A stretch of 64,000 bases of DNA from Adiantum capillus-veneris (taxonomy: Eukaryota > Streptophyta > Polypodiopsida > Polypodiales > Pteridaceae), in contig CM043958.1 in NCBI GenBank assembly GCA_014529385.2, forward strand, positions 149,488,793 through 149,552,792, given 5' to 3'. Position numbers and translations under genes: made by a program. Below, in pieces: positions 1-12,158 of this stretch. How positions within the stretch are numbered: the first letter of the stretch is position 1; each line of letters starts with the position of its first letter. Under the pieces are notes generated by a model that saw nothing but the letters and a program-made list of their open reading frames with translations, was not told the origin of the DNA and searched no databases.

Positions 1-624
1 GCGCGAGTAAATTCAGTCAGTTATTCCATGTAGAATAAAGCAACAAATCAGTCGGGAATATCGGGTATCAAAGGATGCAACAAGAACCCAACATTAGGAA
101 GAGAACGGGGTCTAGGAGGGCCTCTTTATTTAGCAGTTTAAGGAATTCAAACCTTTAGTATTAAGAAAGTAATCAAAGGACACCATTTGAATTCAAACAG
201 GAAAAACGGCTAGTTTATTTGAATCCAAATTTCCTCCCCAAAATGGAATTGAATATCTAGCGGGTAAAACCATATCATGTAACATATCTATGGAAAGAGC
301 TCGACATGTAGATTGCAAATCTATGATTTCAGCTCAAATTGGAGATCATATGTGGGAGTTATGAAAGGCCAAAAATCATACAATTACCCATCTCCTTTTT
401 GGGGGAAAAAGTGCATCCTTTAATCACTCTTACACATCTCTTACACACCCACCATTCTTGCACACATGACATACACCTATTTGTCAAAATGTTAATCACC
501 TCCATAAGCTCTTGGAAAATTAAGAGGCCCTCCTAGACCCCATCCTCTTCCTAATGCACCGACATTGGGAGTAGTCAACTTAAATATGATAGTACATGGA
601 TGTTCATGCCCTCATTAGTTTGTA
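1..624. other. No gene recognised
   Basis: AT-rich sequence without a convincing reading frame, RNA gene or repeat structure. It lies upstream of a gypsy-type protease tail and is probably internal sequence of the same decayed element, but nothing in it proves that. Confidence 0.4.
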
Positions 625-1000
625 TTCTTACCAGATGAACACATGAATGAAACAATGATTCTTGGAATCTCATGGATGCGGACGTACAAGGCAATACCAA
701 ATTGGGATACCAATACACTCAAGCTACCACCTAAAGGCAGACAACTCATTGTTCCAATTGCACCAAGCAAAGAGGAATGGAAAAAAGGTTACCAGCAAAA
801 GAAACCACGAAGCAATCAATCTTCTCCATCCTATAGACAAGCAAATGCTACAAGTAGCATGCAAGGAGTCAGGCATCTCTGGGTACCAAAAGCACAACTC
901 AAGGACAAGACATTTCAAATTTGGGTACCCAAAACATAATCTACTGTACCAAAGAAGGTTCCAAAGTTTAAACACAAAGAAGAGCATCTTCGAGCAGGGA
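625..1000 (+). pseudogene. Gypsy-type protease tail with WVPK linker (remnant)
   Basis: The frame at 643-939 reads ETMILGISWMRTYKAIPNWD and continues to a LKLPPKGR segment. This resembles the C-terminal part of a retropepsin (the ILG-x-x-W-L region) in plant Ty3-gypsy polyproteins. It is followed by two WVPK motifs about 16 residues apart (near 880-935), a linker pattern that recurs in the gag remnant at 51.5 kb. No catalytic Asp-Ser/Thr-Gly is visible upstream, and no reverse transcriptase follows. It is best read as a decayed fragment. The family call rests on motif resemblance only; a chance ORF cannot be excluded. Confidence 0.4.
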
Positions 1001-1006
1001 ACCTAA

Positions 1007-3140
1007 CACAAGATAGATTTGGAGGAAAAAGGAGCACTTATCTTGTCAGCAAATTGTACAACCGATGAAGCAATGGAGAGTTAAGACTCAAAACATTCAA
1101 CCATGCAAATTCATCAAAGAAAAACCAAGATACAAAAGGCGAGTTAAAGCTCAACAACTGTCATCATTGATACTGACAACTGAAATTAGCGTGCCCAAGC
1201 ATCTTGATGGTACAATAAAGCAAAGAGCACACAAGCTACAAGATTTTCTCTTTAGGAAACAACAATAAAAAACCTCGACCACAGAAACCCTTGAGTTAAT
1301 TACTCAAGACCCAACTCTTGCACATCATAATGGTTTGAATTGAATTGACCTTCGAAGCATGGTAGAGCCAACCAAGGCTATGCATAGACACAATTGTTCA
1401 ACCCATGCACACAGTCATCCCAGAGTGTGCCTATCAGTAGAACAAGACGGATAGACACAAAAATTTTCAATCCAATTAATAGATGCAAGCAGGATGCCTA
1501 AATTAGGCTGACAAGGCCTACTTTTGCAAATTCTTACAAAATGAGCTAACGAAGTGCGATTGAAGAAATTTTTGAGTCTAGCATAGATTTCACGGCCTAG
1601 TAGGACTAACAGGGGAATTTGGGAGATATAGTTTGGGAAGTCCGAGTATAGATATCCAAAGTAGCCCAAAATCACCTCATTTCCACTAGTCACTCTAGGA
1701 GGAGAGAGCTTTCTGCCTTCTTCGTGCGCGATTTCCAGAGTCTACAGTTGTCCATTTACAGCTCTGTCTCACACAAAACATGAGGGATAAGTTCAAAACT
1801 TATCAATGAAAAATACTATATGTCCGGGTAGCAAGTCTAGGCTCGGGAAAAAACCCTAGAAACCTAGTTGTGCACAAAGTCCTATGACACAAAATTGACC
1901 ATAGTGGTCTCTCAGCTCAACCGAATTGGACGAGACTTGAATTGTAGCATGCCCCTATATAATAAAACACTTCCATATCACCAAATGACCATTTGGTAGG
2001 GGTTGAGGGGGTCTCAAGTAAATAATCTAGGTTTTTGCCATATGTCAGAATTGGATTCTGACTCCACGCGCTTTTTATAGACGAGGTCTATACACAATGT
2101 ACCTAGATGGTTTCATGGAAATAGTCAAGGCAAGCTGTCAAACAGTTGAAAATAGCTCGAAGGCTACAAAGCGTCAAATTTGATATTGATTCCGAATGGG
2201 CCAAAACTGGATGAGTAGCTTCAGGACTATGTAGCGGACAAGTCCATAGTTTCAAAAGTGACTAGTAACCTCTACATGCCAAGTAGTCACAATAATCTGT
2301 GATTTCAGAGTCGACAAGAGCACGAAGTGATGCCATTATAAATAATCGCGATTATTTACTTTTGTGCTTGATTGGATTGGATTTAATCTCTTCACTTCAC
2401 CTATCCCTTGTACACATTTATTACATGCCACATGTCAAGTATGAGCCAAAATGATCAAGAAAAAGTTTGATTTTGTCAAAAAACGCACCAAAGTCTTTTC
2501 AATCCAATTTTTGAGTTAATTATCACATGTTTTAATCCAAATCATCCCATATCTCACACACAAAATCTACATCATGCCTAGAACCAAGTTGCAACAAAAA
2601 AAGTACAAATTGATTAAAAAAAAAATCACGATTATTTACTTTTTTGTGAAAATGGATGCAATTTGCAACTTTGACCTTATGGGACCAAAGAACATGATGT
2701 CCCAAGCCCACAAATCAAGTTTGAGCAAGTTTGGATGTCAAAAACTCAAAATCTCTTTATATCGACTATTCCAAAGTCTAAAAGCCTAAATCTGAAACCA
2801 TTTTCACCCAGTGCACTCAAATGAGCCCACACTTCACTCAGAGTACCTAAATGCCATATGTTTCAAGCATATGATGTCAAAAATGCAAAAAGTTGGGAAA
2901 ATTTCCCAGCGGTTAATAATCGAGATTATTTACTTTTGTTGCAATTTTGCCTGAACTGCATGATTTTGATCTCTACATGTTTTTATGCATCTATGCATGC
3001 TCCAAAATCGATCTGAAGAAAAGTGGACATCATTTTCCAACAATTCAGACTAAGGGCATTTCAGAGAGGAATTTACAAAATTTTCTAACTTTGACACTGC
3101 ATTCACTTAACAGGAGCAATGTAAGTAGCTGAGAAGGCAA
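1007..3140. other. Non-coding stretch of decayed retroelement
   Basis: No reading frame here resembles a known protein. The only structure I see is a set of three palindrome-centred repeats, listed separately. The stretch lies between a protease tail and an extra ORF, where reverse transcriptase, RNase H and integrase would be expected in a complete gypsy element. None can be recognised. Confidence 0.45.
2341..2938. repeat. Three palindrome-centred repeats, ~285 bp spacing
   Basis: The palindrome AATAATCGCGATTATT followed by TACTTTTGTG occurs at 2341. Close variants occur near 2624 (AATCACGATTATT) and 2915 (AATAATCGAGATTATT). The steps are about 282 and 292 bp. Flanking sequence is only weakly alike, so this looks like an old tandem repeat in which the palindromic core was best preserved. 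The arrangement mirrors a different palindrome repeated every ~280 bp at 54.8-60.9 kb. Confidence 0.6.
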
Positions 3141-3177
3141 AGAAAAGGGTGTCCTATAGAAAGATAAGCTGCAAGAG

Positions 3178-6100
3178 TTGCCACCGCACCAGTTAGATCC
3201 AAGCTCAGTGAAGACAGAAAAAGGAACCTACTTGTCTAAAGAACAGCTCAAAGAAAACAACGCAACGGTTTTCACTGGAAGATTCAAGAGCGAAGAAGGA
3301 CACCAACTAGAATTGCAAGTGCTACCTAAGGAGGTTTATGATGTAGCGGCAAAGCCAGACACCAAGGAAGTCAACAAAAGGTTGGGGCTTCGAAATTTTT
3401 ATGACCAGGAACCATGCGAAGTGGATTTCCTGAAAGCATATGAATTGCTATCCACGATTAAAGAAGATGGATCAGCCAAAAAGGGCAAAAGGTTGAAGTG
3501 GTGATCACTAAGAAAATAGTGGTCAAGGCATTGAAGCTACCAATAGAAGGTATGACTATGCGAGCAAGACATAGAAAGACAGCGGGTACTTTTACCAAAG
3601 ATACTACTGCTGCCACATTTTTTGATCTCATCCAAAGGCAAGTGGAGGAACCAGCTCGCCTTTATCATCAACATTTCCACTTCCTAACTAAGAGAGCCGC
3701 CACGGTACACAACTCCAAACCATACGGTTGCGACTACTTTCACTCAAGTATTAAAGTCGACAACTAGGCAAGCAATATATCACGCATAGTATGTGCTTAC
3801 AACACTGAAGGGCACAAAGAAAGAGGGAAAGATCACATATCTAGGTACTCCAAAATTTCTAACGAGAATAGCATATCATGCTATTGGAATGGCCGACAAT
3901 TTGCCTCCAGCCCCAGATCAGAACACCTGGATTGTGTCAACTCAACCTTCTCCAAGGACCACTAGATGAACAAAGAGAGTATACAAATCAGATGAGGAAT
4001 CTGTAGAAAGTTCCCATGAAGCCCATAGCAGTGAAAGCTCTGACAACCAAGAAACCAGGGCAAGGAGGGAACCAATGAATAAGAAACTAGTGGCAGCTCA
4101 CCAAGAGGAGCCACAACAAAAGAAGGCTAGAATTGAAAGAGAAAAGCAAACATTCGAAAGGAGCCACCAAGCTACAAGTGAAGACCCTGAAAAATGGAGC
4201 CCAAGGGAGTTAAAGGGACCAAGAACCAAGAATCTTGCAAAGAAGGTCCCAGAGGATCCCAAAGATTTTCTTGAGCGGATGTATGCGGAAGCTGAAGCTT
4301 TAAAGCTGAAGGAAGCTCTAGAAGCTCAAAGAAAAGCAATGGGAGAAGCGACTGAGCAACAGAGATAAGCGGAAACTTCTAAACAAAATGAGTCACATCA
4401 TGAAAACGAGGAGATGTCTCCACAACCCTCTTCACCAACTATGGAACAAGAAGATCAGCCCATGCCGAGTCCAAGCCATTCACCAATGGATAAATATAAG
4501 GAAGACAATGTAGCAAAGGAAAAAGAGCCCAAACAACAAGAAGAAGCAGATTTTGAACAACCTAAGGAAGGAAAAATAACTACAGCATGACCTTCCTTTA
4601 CAATAGCTCAAGATGTAGAAGCAGCTAAGGCATCTACAAAGCCTCAAGGAGGAGAAGTAGAACCCCCTCCACAGCCAGAAGCCACTACACCAGCAAAACA
4701 ATCACAAACCGACATAGCCCAAACTTCTAAACAACCCCAGGTAGAATTTGAAGACTGGGAAACCAATGATGAAGTCATCATGCAGGTAAATGAGTATGCA
4801 AGGCAAATGCAGCTGATGATAGACAAGATGAGAATAGTAGCACTTAGCCATAATTCCAAGGCTAAAGAGCTAGAGCTAGTCATTGATGCTCTACAAGGAG
4901 AGCTAGATGACCAAATGAACATCATTGCAGACCTTCAATGACAGATTAAAGAGCTGAAAAATGAAGCAACAATACACCAGATTGCAAAGGAGAAATAGTA
5001 GAAAGAGATGGAAGAGCTGGGAGAGCTCCTGACAAAGTTATCTGATGCATGAAAAACCAAAGATCAACAACTAAGAGAAGTAGCCAATGAACTTTTAACC
5101 ACTACACTATCAGTACAAAAGATCCAAGTGCAGCTTAATGTAGCTAATGCTTCTTTGCAGTCATCCAAGCAGCGGATCAATGATCAAGTGGCATTTCTAA
5201 GACAGATAAGAGAAAACCCAGATGTAGCCTCAATCAAGGGAACATATGAATTGTACAAGACTTTAGAAAAGAGGAACAAGGACCTTGAACTTGAGCTGAA
5301 GCTGGAACAAATGCAAAGACGAGACCTTGCATTTATGCGGGTCCAAAGAGAAGAGAAATTGCTCAAGGAGATAGAGGAATTGAAGAGAGTCAATCATCTA
5401 CTAAGAGAGGGACAAATAGAAACTTAGGATGAGGCAAAAACCTTTGAACAACCAACCATCGAGATACCATCCGTTTCTTTTGCTGATATGGAAACACAAC
5501 CATCAGAAGGGCTAGCAAGAGAGTCATATTTTCAAGTACCAATCACTGAAGCCAAGCAAGTACCAATGGTCCAACTTTCTAAAGTTGAGGAAGATGCACT
5601 AAAAGAGAAGGTTGTCCAAGAAGCAGATGCTGAATGGAAAGCAACAATGGATTGGGAGTTGAGAGTTCTCCACTCAGTAAATGTAACTCATCTCACTCCC
5701 AACCAAATCAATGCTCAATGGCATCAACAGTCAGTGCCCTACCCATTGATAAAGGTGGAGCTACTACAGGTTAAGGAAAGATTTTACAAGGATATGCAGG
5801 CAGAAGGCTCACATGATATCCACCCAAAATGGAGAAAAAATTGGTTGAACAAGAACTCCAAATACCTAATTATGTTTACAAGAGCACCTGCAACCCTACA
5901 AAAGGACCCAACATTTTGTCATGTACCAAGGGTAAGGACAGGGCAAGCACACGATGCACTGAAGAAGAAGAGACCAACATGGATAAATTACCCATGACTA
6001 CCAGCTCCAAAGCAGGGACCAGCAATTGAACATACATGATGAAAACCCTAACGAGTGCCATGACCTTCTTCAAGAGCCTCCGTGACCTCTCATGTGAAAT

Positions 6101-6523
6101 GCTTTATAAGATCTGCAGAATGCTGCTCACCTGCATTCAAACTTTTTGATCCTGAGCAAGCAAGAGCACCATATGATTTCTTTCCTCGAAGGCAACAAAG
6201 GTCTATGCTATGATTAAAGTGGACAGCCTTCAGAAGAAGTCCTCTATGGCTTCTACACCATATGTATGTTTCTACCATCTAGCAATATGTTGACATTCAA
6301 AGAGGCATTCTATACAGGTTTCTTCACATGGCAAACAAAGATATTTGGGCTAGTGATCAACAAACTTACATCAAGGTTTGTTGGCTATTCAGTCATTGAA
6401 CTTAAGAACAGAGTCACCATGCAGTTTTGCAAGTCCCAGACAAAGAAAGACGAATCAAATATGAAAAAGGCCTCCGTGCGCTTAAAGATTGCCTCACCAG
6501 CCGTCAACCCGAAGACTACTTAA
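3178..6523 (+). pseudogene. Extra ORF of gypsy-type element (coiled-coil), decayed
   Basis: Between about 4075 and 5997 one frame stays open except for roughly eight in-frame stops (for example the TAA at 4366 and TGA at 4588). It encodes a protein of more than 600 residues in that part alone. The N-terminal part (3178-3770, split by a frameshift) has a segment VVITKKIVVKALKLPIEG, which resembles the globular domain of extra ORFs in some plant retroelements. A Gln/Glu/Pro-rich stretch follows (4075-4740), then a long heptad-rich coiled coil (about 4740-5430) and a C-terminal region. A further frame at 6266-6523 probably continues the tail after a frameshift. The position just before a polypurine tract and candidate 3' LTR fits an extra ORF downstream of integrase. 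The function is unknown, and the exact start is uncertain. Confidence 0.5.
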
Positions 6524-6555
6524 GTCCATGAACCTGTGTCAAGGGACGACATAGT

Positions 6556-6570
6556 CGAGGAGGTGGGGAA
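6556..6570 (+). promoter_or_regulatory. Polypurine tract before candidate 3' LTR
   Basis: The purine run GAGGAGGTGGGGAA directly precedes TGTTAG, the layout used to prime plus-strand synthesis in LTR retrotransposons. Confidence 0.55.
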
Positions 6571-6848
6571 TGTTAGGAGTAAGCTAACTCAAATAACATT
6601 TTTCGGAGCTTTTATTGTAAAAACACTTATTATTTTGATAAATCGGCAATGTTGTAACTCCTACTTTCCAGATAAACAGTGTAATTGATGAGCCGGGGAA
6701 ACAAGCTTTCAGATTGAATCAAGCTATCTTTAGCTAGAGTTCCCAGTTTATTAGTTTTGACCACAGAAACCTTGGCTAAGGTATAAAAGCCAATTTTTGT
6801 AAGTATTTCAAAAGTTTTGGATAATAGAAAACACAGTGTGAGCTAACA
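6571..6848 (+). mobile_element. Candidate 3' LTR of decayed gypsy element
   Basis: It starts with TGTTAG immediately after the polypurine tract and can end at CTAACA (6843-6848), giving a matching six-base terminal inverted repeat. A TATA-like TATAAAAG lies near 6783. The partner LTR is outside the window, so the right boundary is a proposal. A later end near 6899 is possible. Confidence 0.4.
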
Positions 6849-7495
6849 ATGCTCACTTCTCTTCTTCTCGTGCTTCCTATTTCCTTCCTGATTGTCACAT
6901 TGCAGTGCCGTCTGTTGCTTTGCAACCGTAGGTAAGAGCTCTACGCGTTGACGTAAACATTTCATGGTAATCCGTAGCTTTTGGCCTAGCCAACCTGCGC
7001 CTTAATTTCATTGTAAGTAGAAATTTAAGCTTAAAAATTATAAAATAAGTATACACGGGGCATTGGGGCATCATTGCTAAGCATTTAGATGCATTCTGGG
7101 TCGAAAATGACTAGGTCAAAAATCCATTGTTGCTGTTAAAAATTGTAATTTTTGCACTTGACCTAAAGTGAGATTTGAGATCATAAGCATGTGTGCTTAG
7201 GTCTTATAAACATGTCCTAGAAGTTTCGTAATGTTTGGATGTCGTTTGATGCTGTAATGGTTATGATTTGTTTGTCGATTAGCCACTAGCTAAATTTGGT
7301 GATTTCTGTCATTTGAGTGTAGCTTGAGTTAAATGTGAGTTGTCTGTTGTTTTCCAAGAGATTGAAAACCTCTTGTAGCCTCTATACACTAGTCAAGTCA
7401 GCTTCGTCCCACGGATTGAAAATTATATTCATGGTTCTCGCTATGTCTGCAATAAGATAGGAGTGAGGTTAGACTCCTGTCCCACAGGAGGACTG
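6849..7495. other. No gene recognised
   Basis: AT-rich spacer between the candidate LTR and the truncated end of copy A. No reading frame or repeat stands out. Confidence 0.4.
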
Positions 7496-7855
7496 TGGTC
7501 CAAAGACCGCTTGACACCCGTCCCTGCTGCAAACTCATCAAGCTCCAAGACATCCTATCATTAACAAATCAAGGATAAGAAAAATCTAATTAAGGTTAGT
7601 ACAAACAACTTTGAAAGTAGGGTAGAATTTACCTATTGCTCCTTGTCCTCCTCCACTCTATTGACCTTGGCATCCAAGTCGATGCATGACTTCATCGCAT
7701 CCACGAACTTTGGCTCATCAGAGGGGGGTTTTTCACTAGAGTAGGCATCCTTTCTTCCACAACCTTGGCTTGTATGGCTTGGAAATATTCCTTGGCCACG
7801 TGCAGCTACTCTGCTACCAGAACCTCCGTCCAAAATTTCTAGCCTTACCGCCACA
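7496..7855 (-). pseudogene. Gene 2 remnant in copy A
   Basis: The minus-strand peptide CIDLDAKVNRVEEDKEQ corresponds to GSIDLDAKGNREEDDKEQ of gene 2 in copy B. The following GTAAAT...GATAG segment aligns with the gene 2 intron of copy B, and both copies keep the GT and AG ends and the downstream GATGTC. The exon then runs a few dozen bases before homology ends. An upstream block rich in SHTSQGCG-like residues is partly unmatched in copy B. This is a fragment, not a functional gene. Confidence 0.65.
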
Positions 7856-7961
7856 ACCTTAGCTTGCGTGGCTTGAAAATCCCCTCTGTAATCAATTTGC
7901 CAAAGCTAAGCAAATTGACTACAAAGGGGATTGTTTTCAAAAATGTGAAAGAGTTACAAAG

Positions 7962-9060
7962 CTATAACATTGATAGCATAGTTCCATACATGCTTTAATA
8001 ATCCTGGACCTTCATTTCATCTTTCATTCTCTTTCCAATCTATAGACATTCAACAATAAGTAGGCAATGACTGTCAAACTTTGATGGTCCAAAAATTTGG
8101 TGGAAGAAATCTCACAGTGTGACCTTGGAGACAAAATTGAGCTTGTTGAAGGTCCTCAAAACCCATAATTGCCAAATGTTATTGCATGTTGCTGAGTGTC
8201 CAATGCTTGTTCACTTGGAAAACTTCCAAAGCATCATTGGGCATCCTCACTAAAATGTCAAAGCTTGCAATAGCTCCATCTACACACTGTAAGGGAGTCC
8301 ACACTCCAAGCTTGCACATCCAATGATCATAGTGAAATTGTGTGTACAAGGAGGTGCAATATTTTAAATAGCACATCCCAATACCAGATGCTCCATCATT
8401 ACAATGGTACCTATCCCCATTGTCCATGCCCTAAACAAAACCAAAGCTCTCTTCTAAAAGCCTCCATAAACCCTCATAATGCACATCTTTATATACAAGC
8501 ATTGTGGTTGTCTCCACAAATGTGAACTCTTTAAATATATGCACAAAATAGTGAATAGGCAAACACCAACTCAAGCCCATAGACCTTGAAGCTTTAGACT
8601 ATTTCAAGGAGTTTTGGACATCTATTACCATCGTTTGCTTGAAAGATGCTACTGACCATAAATCTAGCTGTGGCCACACCATACTTGATAGATACTTTGA
8701 TGGGTTCAAGCTTCCCATAACCTTGTGTAGAAGCAGGTACAATATAGGAGTGTGAATAGAAGAAAATTCTTCTTGAACAAATTTGGATGTGCAAAAATTG
8801 TTGCTCCAATATCCACATGTATAGCATTGAATGTGCCGGAGAGGCTATAAAGTGGCTAATCCTCCACCAATGTAGATGGAAATATGACTGTAAATTCTTG
8901 CCAAATCATAATTATGAGGCCATAAAAACATTCCACTGTGACTTCACCCAACTTTGTATTCTCAAACCATGTACTTACAATGTGCTAGAAATCGAGCTGG
9001 TAGTTGCAAATGCATGCTTGACATTGAGAAAACATGTTGCACAATGGCAACGGTCTCCTT
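7962..9060 (-). pseudogene. Gene 1, main part, copy A
   Basis: This is the minus-strand continuation of gene 1 after the copia insertion. It contains the end of exon 1, an intron at 8888-8978 (GTAAGTACATG to TTTACAG) and the long exon 2. Exon 2 has peptides such as CSRRIFFYSHSYIVPASTQG and GASGIGMCYLKY shared with copy B. The frame is interrupted by small frameshifts and ends at a TAG at 7962-7964. I do not recognise the protein family. Because copy B has its own LTR-element insertion, this copy supplies the uninterrupted sequence at that site (near 8280), and copy B does the same for the site here. Confidence 0.65.
9056..9060. repeat. Left target-site duplication of copia-1 (TCCTT)
   Basis: TCCTT precedes the 5' LTR and is repeated at 23730-23734 after the 3' LTR, a perfect five-base duplication. 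Confidence 0.9.
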
Positions 9061-9288
9061 TGTTACCATATACATGTGGTAGTGATGTGTGTGAACACAC
9101 TTAGGCACGCTGGGGCATTTTCCCCTCTTTAGGAGGTTTTCCCCCCCGTGCATTGTATATACGCCCATTCACTCTAGGGCTATCAATCTTTTCATTGCAC
9201 ACTAAGTAATATACTCTCTGTTGTGTGCCTTGAGCTTCCTTTATCTTCTCCAAGCTGTGTGTGTTTTTTCGCAACCCTAATTCCAACA
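9061..9288 (+). repeat. copia-1 5' LTR
   Basis: Starts TGTTACCATATACATGTGG and ends CCTAATTCCAACA. It aligns along its length with 23503-23729, with scattered differences. Confidence 0.92.
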
Positions 9289-9290
9289 AC

Positions 9291-9302
9291 TGGTATCAGA
9301 GC
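9291..9302 (+). promoter_or_regulatory. copia-1 primer-binding site
   Basis: TGGTATCAGAGC lies two bases after the LTR. This is the usual plant copia site complementary to the 3' end of initiator methionine tRNA. Confidence 0.9.
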
Positions 9303-9644
9303 AGGTTGCGTCCTCTCGGGCTTAGTCACTAGCAGCTCCAGCACACGCCTACTCAATTTCTTTGATTTCAACGAGATTTGACGAGCATTCACAGGTCGAT
9401 AAAAATTTCAGGAGCGCTCATAAAGCTCAGCCTACTCAAATTTCTGATTTGGGTTCATCTTGGCCTCCATTCACAGGTCTGCACACTAAGCAATTTCGTC
9501 ATTTAGTGCAAAATTTTTGTTAGTGCCATTTTTTGCATAGCAGGTCCCATACAATCTATTGTGGGTTGTGCTATATAGCACGTGCTTGTCTCACTCATTT
9601 TCTCCTCATTTAGGGTAGTTTTCATATCAGGTGCAAACATTTCC

Positions 9645-10600
9645 ATGGCTGACAACAACATAGATGTGTTCAAGATGCTTGCTACTCGAGGACATGTTGG
9701 ATGGAGACAATTACCCTATGTGGGATTACAATATACAACATGTTCTTGTGTCAAAGGGCGTCTCGAATATTGTGCAGGGCATTGATGTAGGTCTTGGTTG
9801 TGAGGACGTAGGCGATGTTGAGGATGTTGCAGGTCTTGTTGCAAGGATTGCTGCTGTTAGAGTTGTTTTGCCTACGGTAGAACAAGATCATTGGGATGTA
9901 AAGGATGCACAGGCTCATGCGTTGATTGTGTTGTCTGTGAAGTGCACCATTATTTCTCACATTCGTTCAGTGAAATCTGCAAAAAAGGCTTGGGATATTC
10001 TCACTAGTCTTTATGCAAGCTGCAATGAGGCAAAAATTGCATTGCTGTATAAAGAGTTGGAATCAAAGATTATGCATGAGGAAGGTGATATGGACACTTT
10101 CCTTGTTGGTGTCAAGGATATCAATAAGCAACTTATTTCTGCAGGTGAAGTTGTTTCAAACAGTTCCTTTGTGTAGATTGTTCTTGATGCCTTGCCAGAC
10201 TCTTACCAGACTTTTGCTAGTACTTGGAGACTTATGACCCAAGGGAATCCTGAAGTTGTCAAGTTTGATACATTGTGCCATTGATGTTGCAAGAGTCAAT
10301 TTCCAAAAATAAAACGGGACTAGACGCCCCTATGCCTAGGACTAGTGTGCCCCCTACACTGACCAGCAGTTGAACAGGCTTTTATTGTTGCTCAAAAAAA
10401 GGGTAGTAGTAGCAATGCAGCCACTTCTTATGGTTCTTCTGCAAGTGGAAAATCACATGTTCCTAATGCTTCTACTGGCAGCAATTTGTATGGAAATTCT
10501 GGTGATAAGGAAAAAAAGAAGATGTGTTGCCATTATTGTAAAGCTAATAATCACTTGATCAAGCAGTGTCCTAAGTTGGAGGCCAAAGAGGTTAAGAAGA
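9645..10600 (+). pseudogene. copia-1 gag with zinc knuckle
   Basis: The ATG at 9645 opens MADNNIDVFKML, which then shifts frame into a copia gag core (9690-10176) containing GDNYPMWDYNIQHVL and KKAWDILTSLYASC, the UBN2-type capsid region. A stop at 10174 and further frameshifts follow. A CCHC knuckle, CHYCKANNHLIKQC (C-x2-C-x4-H-x4-C), lies near 10530-10571. In copia elements this polypeptide packages the RNA into particles. Here it is broken. Confidence 0.85.
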
Positions 10601-10699
10601 AAGAGGGTGGTTCCACTACAAATGGAGCTGTTATTGAGTCTTTTGTGAAAGGAGACTGTGATGCTGATGTTGATGCACAATGGGCTTTTAGTGCAGAGT

Positions 10700-11270
10700 G
10701 CACTAACAATCTTGTTGTCCATGATGCATGCATGTCAGTTGCTGCAGATTCACATGTGTGGTATTTGAAAGTGGTGCTACAAAGCACATTACCTCACATC
10801 ATGAATTGTTCACCTCTCGCGAGTGTGTTCCTCATGGGGATTCAGTCACTTGTGTCAACAATGCCTCTTATCCGGTTTAGGACTACAAATAGAAGTTCTT
10901 TCACACTTGTTGATGCACTTTATGTATCTGGGAGGGGATCACGGACCCGAGCCAAGTGGTCATCTGCCAATGTGGAACACGGGATTCAAGGACCAAGGGC
11001 TATATAAGGGGGTGCGATGAATCCGGACCAATCTTTTGTCTGTATCTACACTTGCTAGAGTTGGACTTGTAGTCAAATTTGTGGATGACAGATGTATAGT
11101 TCATGATCTCAGTTTTGGTGATGAAATTGTTGCATCTAGCCTTTTGTGCCCTAGGTTGTAATATAAGCTCACTTTGTATGACAAGTTTGGACAAAATTTT
11201 GCAAATGCCGTTGCAGATTCAAGGACTGTTTCAAATGCAAAACTATGGCATGCACGTTTTAGGCATCTGA
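10700..11270 (+). pseudogene. copia-1 protease and pre-integrase region
   Basis: After a one-base frameshift near 10765 the second frame reads ESGATKHIT where active copia proteases have DSGA, so the catalytic aspartate is replaced by glutamate. Residues preceding the shift (the VWYL region) match the usual lead-in. The frame is broken again near 11000-11160, where pre-integrase-type sequence can be traced. This is an inactive protease. Confidence 0.65.
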
Positions 11271-11273
11271 ATT

Positions 11274-12158
11274 TTGCCAGTTTGCCGCGTTTATAGAAAT
11301 CTGATATGGTTACTTCTTTGCCACCTCTTGAAGCACCTGTCAAACATGTTTCTGAAGGTTGTATTTTGGGTAAAAATGCAACGTTCTAAGTTTCCAAAGG
11401 ATGGTTCAGTTAGGGCCACATACATGTTGCAGCTTGTGCATAGTGATGTTTGTGGCCCCATGCAAACTCCATGCTTCAGAAATTACCTTTACTTCATGAC
11501 TTTCATTGATGATTACTCCAGGCATGAATGGGTATTTCCGCTTAAATCGAAGGCCGAAGTTTTTATGTGCTTCAAACAATTTCTGGCTATGGTTGAAAAT
11601 GTCTCAAAATGTACTATGCACACCCTCCGTTCCGATCAAGGGGGAGAGTATATGTCTCATGAATTTAATGCATTTCTGGCTAGTCGTGGGATAAAACACC
11701 AATGTACAGTGCCTTATACACCTCAAAAAATGGTGTTGCTGAGAGGAAAAATAGCTCACTTACAGAAATGGCGTGACATATGGTCAAAAGTCAATCTTTG
11801 CCGCATTATTTTTGGCTTGAGTCCATCATGTGTGCCACTTATCTACTAAACATGTGTCCTACAAAATCTTTGCAGTCTATTACTGCATATGAAGCATGGC
11901 ATGATAGAAAGCCTTCCATTGAGCACATGAGTGTTTTTGGCTGTTTGGCATATGCTTTGGTGCCACAAACACAGCAAAAAAAATGGATGATAAGGCTGTC
12001 AAATGTATTTTTGTTGGTTATAGTGCTGAAAGAAAGGTTACAGGTTGTATCATCCACAAGAAAAGCGTATTCTAGTTTCATGGGATGTTGTGTTTGTGGA
12101 AGATTCTGTTCAACCCTTGCAGTCACATTAGGAGAAATTTGGACTCAGTTTGGGCCCT
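11274..12158 (+). pseudogene. copia-1 integrase
   Basis: The 11274-11849 frame contains LVHSDVCGPM, FMTFIDDYSRHEWV and LRSDQGGEYM, the first two acidic blocks and the conserved GGEY of rve-type integrase. The region expected to carry the catalytic glutamate (PQ-x-NG-x-x-E) is degraded at PYTPQKMVLLRG. A second frame from 11780 continues with ESIMCATYLLNMCPTKSLQS and VFGCLAYA, the C-terminal integrase region. Coding ends at the candidate intron donor at 12159. Confidence 0.87.
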
